Assembly (NCBI RefSeq): GCF_000316665.1
Contig: NC_019678.1
Span: 6,448,001 to 6,512,000 of the forward strand
Length of the DNA: 64,000 nucleotides
DNA from: Rivularia sp. PCC 7116
Lineage (GTDB): Bacteria > Cyanobacteriota > Cyanobacteriia > Cyanobacteriales > Nostocaceae
Direction: 5' to 3'
Positions 8,625 to 16,663 of this stretch are shown here, in pieces (the stretch's first letter is position 1; each line of letters starts with the position of its first letter). The notes under the pieces were generated by a model. That model saw only the letters and a list, made by a program, of their open reading frames with translations, searched no databases and was not told the origin of the DNA. Made by a program: the position numbers and the translations under genes.

Positions 8625-9458
8625 ATGCAAAACATCAACCAAATCATCGGCACCCACGACATCGTATTTATCACCCTCGACACCCTCCGTTACGACATCG
8701 CAACCGAATTAATATCACAAAACCGCACCCCAAATTTAGCTAAAGTATTACCAAATGGTTGGGAAAAACGACATTCACCGGGAAACTTTACCTATGCATC
8801 CCATCAAGCATTTTTCGCGGGTTTTCTTCCTACTCCCGTCACTCCAGGAATTCACCCGAGATTGTTCGCTTTGAAATTCGCCGGAAGTACTACAACTACC
8901 GAAAAAACCTGTGTTTTAGAAGGTGAAAATATAGTCAAGGGATTAGCGCGAAAAGGTTATCATACCGTTTGTATTGGTGGTGTGGGATTTTTCAACAAAC
9001 AGAATCCCTTGAGTAACGTGATTCCTTCAATGTTCGCAGAAAGTTACTGGAATCGAGAATTAGGAGTTACCGATCCAAAATCAACCGAGAATCAAATCCT
9101 ATTAGCTGAGAAAATCCTTAATAAAACTCCTCAAAATCAACGTTTATTCTTATTTATTAATATTTCCGCGCTGCATCAACCCAATTTTTTTTACCTTGAA
9201 GGTGCTAAAACAGACACATTGGAAACTCACGCAGCCGCATTAGAATACATTGATCGCCAACTAGGAAAACTCTGGAATGCCTTACAAAAACGTGCTTCTA
9301 CCTTCTGCATACTCACCTCCGACCACGGAACAACATACGGTGAAGATGGTTACACCGGACATCGAATTAGTCATCCCGTCGTGTGGACTGTTCCTTATGG
9401 GGAATTTGTGTTGGAGACTCGCGAGACTTGTTCCCAGGTTACACCTGGGAATGCATAA
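8625..9458 (+). CDS. STM4013/SEN3800-like hydrolase (alkaline phosphatase/sulfatase superfamily)
   Basis: 277 residues. The N-terminus has FITLDTLRYDIA, whose Asp residues match the first metal site of alkaline-phosphatase-superfamily enzymes; near residue 233 LTSDHGTTYGEDGYTGHR supplies the second Asp-His pair and a later His. These are the hallmarks of two-metal phospho- or sulfo-hydrolases. The last ~15 residues (ETRETCSQVTPGNA) are encoded by an intergenic repeat that entered the 3' end, so the ancestral protein probably ended just after PYGEFVL. It lies 113 bp before the STM4012-like gene and is likely co-transcribed with it. The substrate is unknown; the name rests on locus context and the metal motifs. 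Confidence 0.8.
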   Translation: MQNINQIIGTHDIVFITLDTLRYDIATELISQNRTPNLAKVLPNGWEKRHSPGNFTYASHQAFFAGFLPTPVTPGIHPRLFALKFAGSTTTTEKTCVLEGENIVKGLARKGYHTVCIGGVGFFNKQNPLSNVIPSMFAESYWNRELGVTDPKSTENQILLAEKILNKTPQNQRLFLFINISALHQPNFFYLEGAKTDTLETHAAALEYIDRQLGKLWNALQKRASTFCILTSDHGTTYGEDGYTGHRISHPVVWTVPYGEFVLETRETCSQVTPGNA

Positions 9459-9541
9459 CAAAAGGCTCTGCCTTTTCAATTCTACCGGAGGCAGAGCCTC
9501 CTAATAGGCATTACCATGCAGAGCATGGTAACGAGTAAACC
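9409..9541. repeat. dispersed repeat with nested hairpins at the 3' end of the STM4013-like gene
   Basis: Contains inverted pairs TTCCCAGGTTACACCTGGGAA (9430-9450), AGGCTCTGCC/GGCAGAGCC, and TTACCATGCAGAGCATGGTAA. It supplies the last codons and the stop of the upstream gene. The exact boundaries are approximate. Confidence 0.6.
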
Positions 9542-9571
9542 TGCGGAAAAACCAATACCAAAACCTCAATC

Positions 9572-10936
9572 ATGATAACCAACAACCATCCGTTACCAAC
9601 CCATCCCTTATTAAAATCCAAAATCTTCCAATCCTACGTTTATTCCTACCCCCACAAAACCGCATATCGTCCGATTTCCCCCCAAAAACCCCTCACCGAC
9701 GTATGGAGTCAAGAAGACAAAAACGCTTTATTCCTCTACATTCACATTCCCTTTTGTGAAATGCGCTGCGGTTTCTGTAATTTATTCACCACAGTCACCC
9801 ACAATCAAGATTTTGTCACTCAATACGTCAATACCCTACAAAAACAAGCCAAACATGTCAAAGCAGCTTTAGGTAAAAGTTCATTTGCAAGATTAGCGAT
9901 TGGTGGAGGTACACCGACTCAGTTACCGATTCACCATTTAGAAGCCGTGTTGAATGTTGCTGAAGATACCATGAGCGTGGATTTACAACAGATTCCCATA
10001 TCCGTGGAAATGTCACCGGAAACCGCTACCAAAGATAAATTAGAATTGTTGCGATCGCGAGGTGTAACTCGTGCCAGTATCGGAGTCCAAAGCTTCTTTG
10101 AATCGGAGGTTGCAGCAGTTAACCGCCGTCAAACCACCGCCGAAGTAGAAGCCGCACTGACAAGAATGCGAGAAGCGGGTTTTCCCACAATCAACATTGA
10201 TTTAATATACGGATTACCCGGGCAAACAGTAGAAACCTGGTTGCAATCGATACGCGCTGCATTGCAGTTTGAACCAGAAGAAATATTTTTGTATCCCCTG
10301 TACGTGCGTCCCCTCACCGGATTGGGAACCTCAGAAAAAGAATGGGATGACATCCGCTTGAATTGTTACCGTCAAGGAAGGGATTTTCTTTTATCACAAG
10401 GATACACCCAAAAATCCATGCGAATGTTCCAAAAAAATTCTACCCCCTCTCCCCACTCTTCCCCCTCTCCCCACTCTTCCCCCTCCCCAATCTACTGCTG
10501 CCAACAAGACGGAATGGTAGGTTTAGGATGCGGCGCACGCTCGTATACCGATGATTTGCATTATTCCAACGAATACGCAGTAGGAGGAAAGGGAATCCGC
10601 GAGATTTTGCAAGGGTATATTAAAACACCGGAAGATTGCTTTGATTTTGTTAATTACGGTTTTCAGCTAGATGCAGAAGAGAAGGGTAGGAGATACATTT
10701 TATTATCTTTACTTTCTCATGAAGGATTGAATTTACATCAATATCAAACGCGATTTAATACAGAATTATTTAGTGATTTCCCGGAATTGTCGGAATTAAT
10801 TGATTTGAATTTAGTTGTTGATGAAAGCAGAATATTGCGATTAACTCAAACTGGTGTGGAATATTCCGATGCCATTGGGGAATGGTTGTTTTCTGCGAAG
10901 GTGCGGGAATTGATGCAGAGATATGAATTGAAATAG
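9572..10936 (+). CDS. STM4012-like radical SAM protein (HemN/HemW-like)
   Basis: 454 residues. The radical SAM [4Fe-4S] motif CxxxCxxC is Cys62, Cys66, Cys69 (FCEMRCGFCN), preceded by LYIHIPFC, as in HemN/HemW proteins. GGGTPTQLP (about 112) is the SAM-binding glycine motif and SIGVQSF (about 172) is also HemN-like. The C-terminal ~100 residues resemble the HemN C-terminal domain. Residues about 290-308 are a low-complexity STPSPHSSPSPHSSPSP insertion encoded by an intergenic pyrimidine repeat. It probably generates a 5'-deoxyadenosyl radical for modification of an unknown substrate; it is unlikely to be a haem enzyme in this setting. It lies between the STM4013-like and third LRR genes. Confidence 0.85.
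   Translation: MITNNHPLPTHPLLKSKIFQSYVYSYPHKTAYRPISPQKPLTDVWSQEDKNALFLYIHIPFCEMRCGFCNLFTTVTHNQDFVTQYVNTLQKQAKHVKAALGKSSFARLAIGGGTPTQLPIHHLEAVLNVAEDTMSVDLQQIPISVEMSPETATKDKLELLRSRGVTRASIGVQSFFESEVAAVNRRQTTAEVEAALTRMREAGFPTINIDLIYGLPGQTVETWLQSIRAALQFEPEEIFLYPLYVRPLTGLGTSEKEWDDIRLNCYRQGRDFLLSQGYTQKSMRMFQKNSTPSPHSSPSPHSSPSPIYCCQQDGMVGLGCGARSYTDDLHYSNEYAVGGKGIREILQGYIKTPEDCFDFVNYGFQLDAEEKGRRYILLSLLSHEGLNLHQYQTRFNTELFSDFPELSELIDLNLVVDESRILRLTQTGVEYSDAIGEWLFSAKVRELMQRYELK
10439..10492 (+). repeat. in-frame CCCCACTCTTCCCCCTCT repeats within the STM4012-like gene
   Basis: Three near-identical 18-bp units of CTCTTCCCCCTCTCCCCA-type sequence. The same sequence is seen in intergenic DNA at about 57503-57530. 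The unit length is a multiple of three and keeps the frame. Confidence 0.75.
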
Positions 10937-10954
10937 ATGTTTCAATTATCCACG

Positions 10955-11080
10955 AAATCGCCCGCAGGCTCGAAGCCTGGGGCTATCGAAACAAAGCCCA
11001 CCTGCGTGGGCTTGAATGAATTAGTCCACGAAGGTGGACTTTGTAGGTGTAGCCGCACCCTTCGAGGGTGACGGCGATTT
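10955..11080. repeat. 126-bp palindromic repeat, copy 1 (upstream of LRR copy 3)
   Basis: Begins AAATCGCCCGCAGGCT and ends GGGTGACGGCGATTT, so the ends are inverted. Internal hairpins include AGCCCACCTGCGTGGGCT and AGTCCACGAAGGTGGACT. About 90% identical by eye to 12404-12527. Together the two copies bracket the LRR gene at 11110-12369. Confidence 0.85.
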
Positions 11081-11109
11081 AGAACACACAACGAATAATT
11101 AAATCAACC

Positions 11110-12369
11110 ATGACAAACAATCAAAACCAACCCAACCAATACGATGCTGTACTCGGAGGAAACGCACCACCACCAATTCACGGCGCAGTTTTAGGAGGTA
11201 TTGAAGGTGTTAAAAAGCGGTTGGCTAGTTCTGATGTTGACGTGCAAATTGCAGCTTTGAATGATGCTTTGAATTATGGGGATTTAGGTTTGGATTTAGT
11301 GATTCAAGCATTAGAAGATAATCGTCGAAAACTAAGAGAGGCTGCTGTATATTTATTGGAAGATAGAAACGAAACTCAAGCTAAGTCAGCGCTAAAAAAT
11401 TATAAATTCTGGAGTGGATTTGAAAGACTATATGAGTATCCTAACGAATACTCAACTACATTCGCTAATCGAAAAGTAATTGAATTTGACCAGAAAATAG
11501 GTATTACAGACACAATTGATACAGCTTATGCTTTGAGAGCTAACTATTATTCGTTTTGGGAAGGGAAAGAAGATATTAGTATTGAAAATAAACTGCAAAT
11601 ATTGCAAGAAGAGCCACAAAAACACTTTGCGGAAAAGGTTGAAGCTTTAGTATTTGGTAATTCAGCTAATCCTGACAAAGTGATTTTTACAGTTTTAGAA
11701 AAATTTCCTAATTTGAAAGCCATTTTTATTTACGATATTAAAGATGATGAATGTATGATTTCTGGGATTCCTTTTCTGAGTATAAGCCCTATTTTAGAAG
11801 CTTTGCCTTATTTAGAAGTATTAAAAATACGTGGTAGTTCAAGCATAACTAGGGGAGGTGAAACTTGGGTATTCAATCCTTCCATCAAACATAATAATTT
11901 AAAAGCGCTAACTATCGAATCTGGCGGAATAAGCCGCGAAGTAATAACTCAATTTTGTCAACTTCAATTGCCTGCACTAGAATATTTAGAATTGTGGTTA
12001 GGTGATTATGAATATGGTGGTACTTCTGATATTGGCGATATTATGCCAATCATTTCTGGAAAATACCCAAAGCTTAAATATTTAGGACTGCGTAACAGTC
12101 AATATTCAAATAATATCGCTTTTGCACTTGTAGATTCTCCAATTATAGAAAATTTAATAGAACTAGATTTGTCAATGGGAACTTTAACTGATGAAGGTGC
12201 AGAAGCTTTATTAAATTGTCGAGCTATTCATCAACTGGATACTCTTGATATTTCTGAAAACTGTTTAAGTGATGAAATGATTGAACGGTTAAATAATTTA
12301 GATATTGAAGTTGTTAATATCGGATATCAAAAACATCCTGATGAACGTTATTGTACGGTTGGAGAATAA
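11110..12369 (+). CDS. STM4015-like leucine-rich-repeat protein with N-terminal VLGG module (copy 3)
   Basis: 419 residues. It has the N-terminal module YDAVLGG...GAVLGGIEGVKKRL and ALNYGDLGLDLVIQAL, then LRR-like strands LEVLKIRGS, NNLKALTIESGG, LEYLELWLGD, LKYLGLRNS, LIELDLSMG and LDTLDISEN. Same length as copy 1 and closer to it than to copy 2. Both sides of the gene are flanked by the same 125-bp repeat (10955-11080 and 12404-12527), which could have moved or duplicated it by recombination (inference). It sits between the two radical SAM genes, consistent with being their client. No signal peptide or catalytic residues are seen. Confidence 0.8.
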   Translation: MTNNQNQPNQYDAVLGGNAPPPIHGAVLGGIEGVKKRLASSDVDVQIAALNDALNYGDLGLDLVIQALEDNRRKLREAAVYLLEDRNETQAKSALKNYKFWSGFERLYEYPNEYSTTFANRKVIEFDQKIGITDTIDTAYALRANYYSFWEGKEDISIENKLQILQEEPQKHFAEKVEALVFGNSANPDKVIFTVLEKFPNLKAIFIYDIKDDECMISGIPFLSISPILEALPYLEVLKIRGSSSITRGGETWVFNPSIKHNNLKALTIESGGISREVITQFCQLQLPALEYLELWLGDYEYGGTSDIGDIMPIISGKYPKLKYLGLRNSQYSNNIAFALVDSPIIENLIELDLSMGTLTDEGAEALLNCRAIHQLDTLDISENCLSDEMIERLNNLDIEVVNIGYQKHPDERYCTVGE

Positions 12370-12403
12370 TTTTGATTTTTAAAGTTTACCCGTTTTCTAC
12401 ATC

Positions 12404-12527
12404 AATCGCCCGCAGGCTGGAAGCCTGGGGCTATCGGAACAAAGCCCACCTGCGTGGGCTTAAATGAATTAGTCCACGAAGGTGGACTTTGTAACTGTAG
12501 CCGCACCCTTCGAGGGTGACGGCGATT
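12404..12527. repeat. 124-bp palindromic repeat, copy 2 (downstream of LRR copy 3)
   Basis: Same family and same orientation as 10955-11080, with a few substitutions. Ends 25 bp before the STM4011-like start. Confidence 0.85.
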
Positions 12528-12552
12528 AAGGAGACATAACAAAACATCAAAA

Positions 12553-13431
12553 ATGCACCTAAAAATCCTCTACCGAGGTTCCCTCATCAGCTGTAACTAC
12601 GGATGCGAATATTGTCCCTTCGCCAAACGTCAACAATCAGCAGCAGAATTAAATTTAGACAAACAACAGTTACAACGTTTCGTAGATTGGATTATCCAAC
12701 ATCCCCAGCATCAATTTTCGATTTTATTTACTCCTTGGGGTGAAGCTCTCATCCACAAGCACTATCAACAAGCTTTAGCTCAGTTAACCCAAATGTCTCA
12801 CGTTAATAAAGTCGCTATCCAAACCAATCTTTCCTGTAATTTGGATTGGGTGGAAGATTGCAACAAGGAAAGTTTAGCGTTATGGGCTACTTTTCATCCC
12901 GAATGGGTATCCCGTCAAAGTTATGTTTCCCAATGTCTGGAATTGGATAAACGTAAAGTTCGTTTTAGTGCCGGTGTTGTCGGTTTTCCCCAGTACAAAA
13001 ACGAAATAGCAGCTTTACGTCAGGAATTACCCTCTCACGTTTATCTATGGATTAATGCTGTGAAAAAACAACTTTCTCAATTATCACCAGAAGACAGAAA
13101 TTTCTTTGAATCCATCGATCCACTTTATCACCTCAACACCCATCATTATCCCAGCCTCGGACGCTCCTGTCGTGCTGGTAAATCCATGATTTCCGTTGAC
13201 GGTGAAGGTACCATGAGGAGATGTCATTTTATTAAACAGCCCATTGGTAATATTTATCACCAAGATTGGGAGCAAGTATTACAAGAACGTGACTGTAGTA
13301 ACCAAACCTGTCACTGTCATATCGGTTACGTGCATCTCGATTATTTGGAATTAGATAAAGTCTTTGGTGACAGGATATTGGAGAGGATACCGAACCTCAC
13401 CCCGCCCTCCGGGCACCCCTCTCCTTATTAA
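12553..13431 (+). CDS. STM4011-like radical SAM protein with C-terminal cysteine cluster
   Basis: 292 residues. The CxxxCxxC motif is Cys14, Cys18, Cys21 (SCNYGCEYCPF), very close to the N-terminus. The C-terminal ~80 residues have a second set of cysteines in SPASM/twitch-like spacing (GRSCRAGKSMISVDG, MRRCHF, RDCSNQTCHCHIG), suited to hold auxiliary iron-sulphur clusters, as in peptide- and protein-modifying radical SAM enzymes. The last residues (NLTPPSGHPSPY) and the stop codon come from a palindromic intergenic repeat. It follows LRR copy 3 and precedes DUF2997. A role in modifying the LRR/WD40 proteins of this locus is an inference from context. Confidence 0.85.
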   Translation: MHLKILYRGSLISCNYGCEYCPFAKRQQSAAELNLDKQQLQRFVDWIIQHPQHQFSILFTPWGEALIHKHYQQALAQLTQMSHVNKVAIQTNLSCNLDWVEDCNKESLALWATFHPEWVSRQSYVSQCLELDKRKVRFSAGVVGFPQYKNEIAALRQELPSHVYLWINAVKKQLSQLSPEDRNFFESIDPLYHLNTHHYPSLGRSCRAGKSMISVDGEGTMRRCHFIKQPIGNIYHQDWEQVLQERDCSNQTCHCHIGYVHLDYLELDKVFGDRILERIPNLTPPSGHPSPY

Positions 13432-13440
13432 GGAGAGGGG
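13416..13440. terminator. palindrome that supplies the STM4011-like stop codon
   Basis: CCCCTCTCCTT-ATT-AAGGAGAGGGG; the TAA stop of the upstream gene (13429-13431) spans the loop and right arm. It may act as a terminator. Related imperfect copies continue to about 13527. Confidence 0.6.
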
Positions 13441-13613
13441 AAAGAGGATAAGACTTAAAGCATTTCTCTCATAATAGGGAGAGGAGAAAAGAATAAGATT
13501 TAAGCCTTTCTCCTTAATAAGGAGAGAGGTACTCTACGAGAAAACGCTCCGCGTTCATGGAGAGAGGTCAAAACTATTGCTATAACAGTAAATATCTACC
13601 CAGAGGAAAAATC

Positions 13614-13832
13614 ATGGCTGAGTATAGAAGAGTAGAATATCGCATTGGGAAAGACGGTAAAATCACTGAAACAGTCATCGGCGCTTCCGGTGCTGGCTGT
13701 ACCGAAACCACTTCCGGAATAGAAGACGCTTTAGGTAAAGTTGAATCTCAAGAATTGCTCCCCGAATATTACGAAGGGGAAGAAAACATTACTTCAACGG
13801 AAAATCAATCTTTGAAAAATAAAAACGGATAA
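13614..13832 (+). CDS. DUF2997 family small protein
   Basis: 72 residues from ATG at 13614, chosen because a GAGGA ribosome site lies 7-11 bp upstream and because family members begin MAEYRRVEYRIGKDGKITET. The frame opens further upstream (13557), but that part is repeat-derived. Highly charged, with conserved GASGAGCTETTSGIE and LPEYYEGEEN segments. DUF2997 proteins in cyanobacteria are often found with DUF1257 (Ycf35) and a Ycf46-type AAA+ ATPase; here those genes lie 6-7 kb downstream on the other strand. Molecular function is unknown. Confidence 0.85.
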   Translation: MAEYRRVEYRIGKDGKITETVIGASGAGCTETTSGIEDALGKVESQELLPEYYEGEENITSTENQSLKNKNG

Positions 13833-13932
13833 GGTTAAAGGTTAAAGCTTAAAAGTCAAAAGTAGAAATCGATTGTTAATTGTTCAATGTTAATTGATAA
13901 TTGTCTACCCCCTCTCCCCCCTCTAATCCAAA

Positions 13933-14733
13933 ATGACAATTGTCTACACATCATTAATATTCATCTTTATCCTAGTCGCAACCGTTGCGTTTCTACGGTT
14001 TCTCCTTGCACGTATTTACGCTACAGGAAATCGCAATGACGAATTACTCTTACAATTAATGCGTGAAAATAAAATCCTTAATTGGAATCAGTTGCAACAA
14101 AAATCCGGCTTAAGTAATTCTGCCATGTGGAAATTGCGAGACTCTGACGGGACTTCGTTGACTTTGGAACAACTGAAAACAACTGCGAACGCGCTCAATA
14201 TGCCGCTAGGAAATTTTCTCTATAAATTGGGAATTCTTCCACCACATCCAGAATTAGAAAGTAAACGTCGAGAATGTTTGCAATTACAGCAGCAGATAGA
14301 AAAGTTGAATCAAGAAAAAGAAACTTTGCGAAAAGATGGTTTGCGATTGCATTCCGAATTACAACAGCAGCAACTTGAATTAACCCAGGAATTTCGGAAA
14401 TCAACATTTGAAAAACTGCAAACCCTGCTTGTCAATTATCCCAGCATTCATCAAATGGTAAACGTAAAACCAGAATTACCAGCAAAAAATTTGCTCTCAG
14501 GCTTCACTCCCCTCGACAACCTGTTAAAAGAATGGGATTACCAACCCATCGGAAAACCTTGGCAACAAGTTGAATACAATCCCCAAATCCATCAACCAGA
14601 TACCGGAGATATTCAACAAGGAGAAAAAGTTTACATCCGTTTTATAGGATATCAACATCAAGGTAACATCCTTTCCCCCGCTAAAGTTAGTCGTACACTT
14701 CCAGGTGGAAGACAAGGAGACAAGGAAAAATAA
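13933..14733 (+). CDS. membrane-anchored HTH/coiled-coil protein, possible Hsp70 co-factor (GrpE-like)
   Basis: 266 residues. Residues about 5-27 form one hydrophobic segment; 38-95 resemble an XRE-type helix-turn-helix (WNQLQQKSGLSNSAMWKLRD, LTLEQLKTTANALNMPLGNFL); 103-160 are a strong coiled coil rich in Q, E and K; the C-terminus (about 200-255) is a small beta-rich domain. It lies 117 bp upstream of an Hsp70-family gene. GrpE factors have a long coiled coil and partner with Hsp70, so a co-factor role is plausible, but no GrpE signature is clear. The HTH may be a protein-interaction fold rather than a DNA binder, given the membrane anchor. Confidence 0.55.
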   Translation: MTIVYTSLIFIFILVATVAFLRFLLARIYATGNRNDELLLQLMRENKILNWNQLQQKSGLSNSAMWKLRDSDGTSLTLEQLKTTANALNMPLGNFLYKLGILPPHPELESKRRECLQLQQQIEKLNQEKETLRKDGLRLHSELQQQQLELTQEFRKSTFEKLQTLLVNYPSIHQMVNVKPELPAKNLLSGFTPLDNLLKEWDYQPIGKPWQQVEYNPQIHQPDTGDIQQGEKVYIRFIGYQHQGNILSPAKVSRTLPGGRQGDKEK

Positions 14734-14850
14734 ATCTCAGCGTTCCTTTGCGTTTCCCTCCGTATTCCTCTGCGTTAAAAAATATAACTCCTAATTCCTA
14801 ACTCCTCACTCTTCACTGATAACTGTTCACTGCTCACTGCTCACTGATTT

Positions 14851-16410
14851 ATGATTGTCATCGATTTCGGAACCAGCAATACCATTGTTTGTACCACCGA
14901 CACTATTACTCAACAACCGCGTACACTAAAATTCGACTTTCTTTCACGTCGCTTTAACGAGGTAAGCGTGATTCCTTCGCAAGTATTCGTCAAATCGCCA
15001 AATAATTTGATTTTTGGCGAACCTGTACGCTCTCAAAGATTGAGTTTTAGTCAACCACAGCGGTATTTTCAAGCATTTAAACGGGATTTAGCGGCGGATT
15101 TTGTTCCCCCTCCCCGCGTTTTGGATGATGTTAATTACAGTGCTGAAGCGATATCGGAACTGTTTTTAAAAGAAATTTGGAGTCACGTAAAACAACAATT
15201 GGAACCCAGTCGAGTTATTTTTACCGTTCCCGTGGGTGCTTTTGAACGATATTTGCATTGGTTTAACGGTTTGGGTGAAAAGCTGGATATTCCCCAATTG
15301 CAAATCGTTGATGAATCCACAGCAGCAGCTTTGGGTTATGCTGTCAAACGCCCCGGCAGCTTGGTTTTGGTGGTGGATTTCGGTGGTGGAACTTTGGATT
15401 TAAGTTTAGTTCGTACCGTCAAAAGTAATTCTCAATCTTCATCTGTACGTGCGGAAGTAATTGCGAAATCTGATGCTTTTGTCGGTGGAATTGATATTGA
15501 TAATTGGATTGTAGAAGATTATCTGAGAAAAACAAATTCGAGTCGGGAAGAAGTGGGGGAAGTTGGCTATCAGAATTTGTTGGAAATTGCCGAAAGATTG
15601 AAAATGAAGCTTTCCACGGATAATGAAGCGAAGGAATCCTGGTTTGACGATGAGAATTTTATGTCTCACGAATTGCAGTTAAACTCGGATGAATTAGCGG
15701 ATATTTTAGAAAATCGTCAGTTATTAGAGCAACTGCGACAGACATTAGATGAAGTGTTGGCGATCGCCTTGAGTAAAGGAATCGGCAAAGCGGATATAGA
15801 AAAGGTTTTATTAGTGGGAGGTAGCTGTCAAATTCAAGCAGTACAGCAATTGATTATTTCTTATTTTGGCAGACAGAAAGTTAAATTAGACAAACCGTTT
15901 GAAGCAGTAGCTCACGGTGGTTTGGCTTTAAACGAAATGGTAGAAATCGACGATTATTTGCGTCATAGCTATGCAATTCGGTTGTGGGAACCCCATAGTA
16001 AAAAATATTCCTACATGACATTGATTGAAAAGGGAACGAATTATTTAGGGGATAACGATAAAAAAGCCAGAATTGACGAACCATTGATATTACAAGCAGC
16101 CATAGAAGGACAAAAAGAGATTCGTTTGGATATTGGTGAAATTGCGGAAATGTCCCAAGCTGAAGTTACTTATGATGCCCAAGGAAGAATGACAAGCAGT
16201 CATTTAGTGAAACAGGAAACCTATCGTTCTTTAGATACTCAACATCAACAAGTTTGTATCGCCCATTTAGAGCCACCCGGAGAATTGGGAATCGATAGAG
16301 TTTCCGTAAAATTTGGCGTTAACGAGCAGAGGATGTTGGTTGCTACCGTGAAGGATTTATTGACAGGGAAAGCGTTGGTAGTGAGAGAGGCGATCGCTAA
16401 ATTGAAATGA
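14851..16410 (+). CDS. Hsp70 family protein
   Basis: 519 residues. The actin-like ATPase signatures are visible: phosphate-1 IDFGTSNTIVCT (4-15), VDESTAAALGYA (about 157-168), phosphate-2 VVDFGGGTLDLSLV (about 175-188), and adenosine motif VLLVGGSCQIQAV (about 325). After residue ~370 there is only a shortened C-terminal part that differs from the standard DnaK substrate-binding domain and lid, so it is a divergent Hsp70 and not the housekeeping DnaK. ATP-dependent folding or remodelling of neighbours such as the LRR/WD40 proteins is an inference. Located directly after the HTH/coiled-coil gene. Confidence 0.85.
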   Translation: MIVIDFGTSNTIVCTTDTITQQPRTLKFDFLSRRFNEVSVIPSQVFVKSPNNLIFGEPVRSQRLSFSQPQRYFQAFKRDLAADFVPPPRVLDDVNYSAEAISELFLKEIWSHVKQQLEPSRVIFTVPVGAFERYLHWFNGLGEKLDIPQLQIVDESTAAALGYAVKRPGSLVLVVDFGGGTLDLSLVRTVKSNSQSSSVRAEVIAKSDAFVGGIDIDNWIVEDYLRKTNSSREEVGEVGYQNLLEIAERLKMKLSTDNEAKESWFDDENFMSHELQLNSDELADILENRQLLEQLRQTLDEVLAIALSKGIGKADIEKVLLVGGSCQIQAVQQLIISYFGRQKVKLDKPFEAVAHGGLALNEMVEIDDYLRHSYAIRLWEPHSKKYSYMTLIEKGTNYLGDNDKKARIDEPLILQAAIEGQKEIRLDIGEIAEMSQAEVTYDAQGRMTSSHLVKQETYRSLDTQHQQVCIAHLEPPGELGIDRVSVKFGVNEQRMLVATVKDLLTGKALVVREAIAKLK

Positions 16411-16517
16411 TTTGAATTTTCAATATAAATACTAGAAAATAAATCAAAGTTTGAAAATAAATCACTAAATTATAACCGTGAAAATCCTAGTCCTATTTAT
16501 AGGACTTTCGCTATTAG

Positions 16518-16538
16518 CCTGGGGTTTGCAACCCCAGG
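16518..16538. repeat. hairpin between the Hsp70 and WD40 genes
   Basis: CCTGGGG-TTTGCAA-CCCCAGG, close to TCCTATTTATAGGA at about 16491-16504. Terminator or dispersed palindrome; not decidable by eye. Confidence 0.45.
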
Positions 16539-16663
16539 TGGATGTGAACCCAGTCGAATAATTTGTAATAATTTAAACTTTGTAATTTTATTAAACTGCA
16601 GAGACGCGGAGAGCGCTGAGATAAGAGATTTAAGAGAATTTTTTTAATAAAGAGGTAAATATT

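Noticed and set aside
9572-10936. Coproporphyrinogen III oxidase (HemN)
   Set aside because: The fold is HemN/HemW-like, but the locus and the companion STM4011/4013/4014-like genes fit the STM4012 family better than haem synthesis.
14851-16410. Housekeeping DnaK
   Set aside because: At 519 residues it is much shorter than DnaK and lacks the usual substrate-binding and lid sequence.
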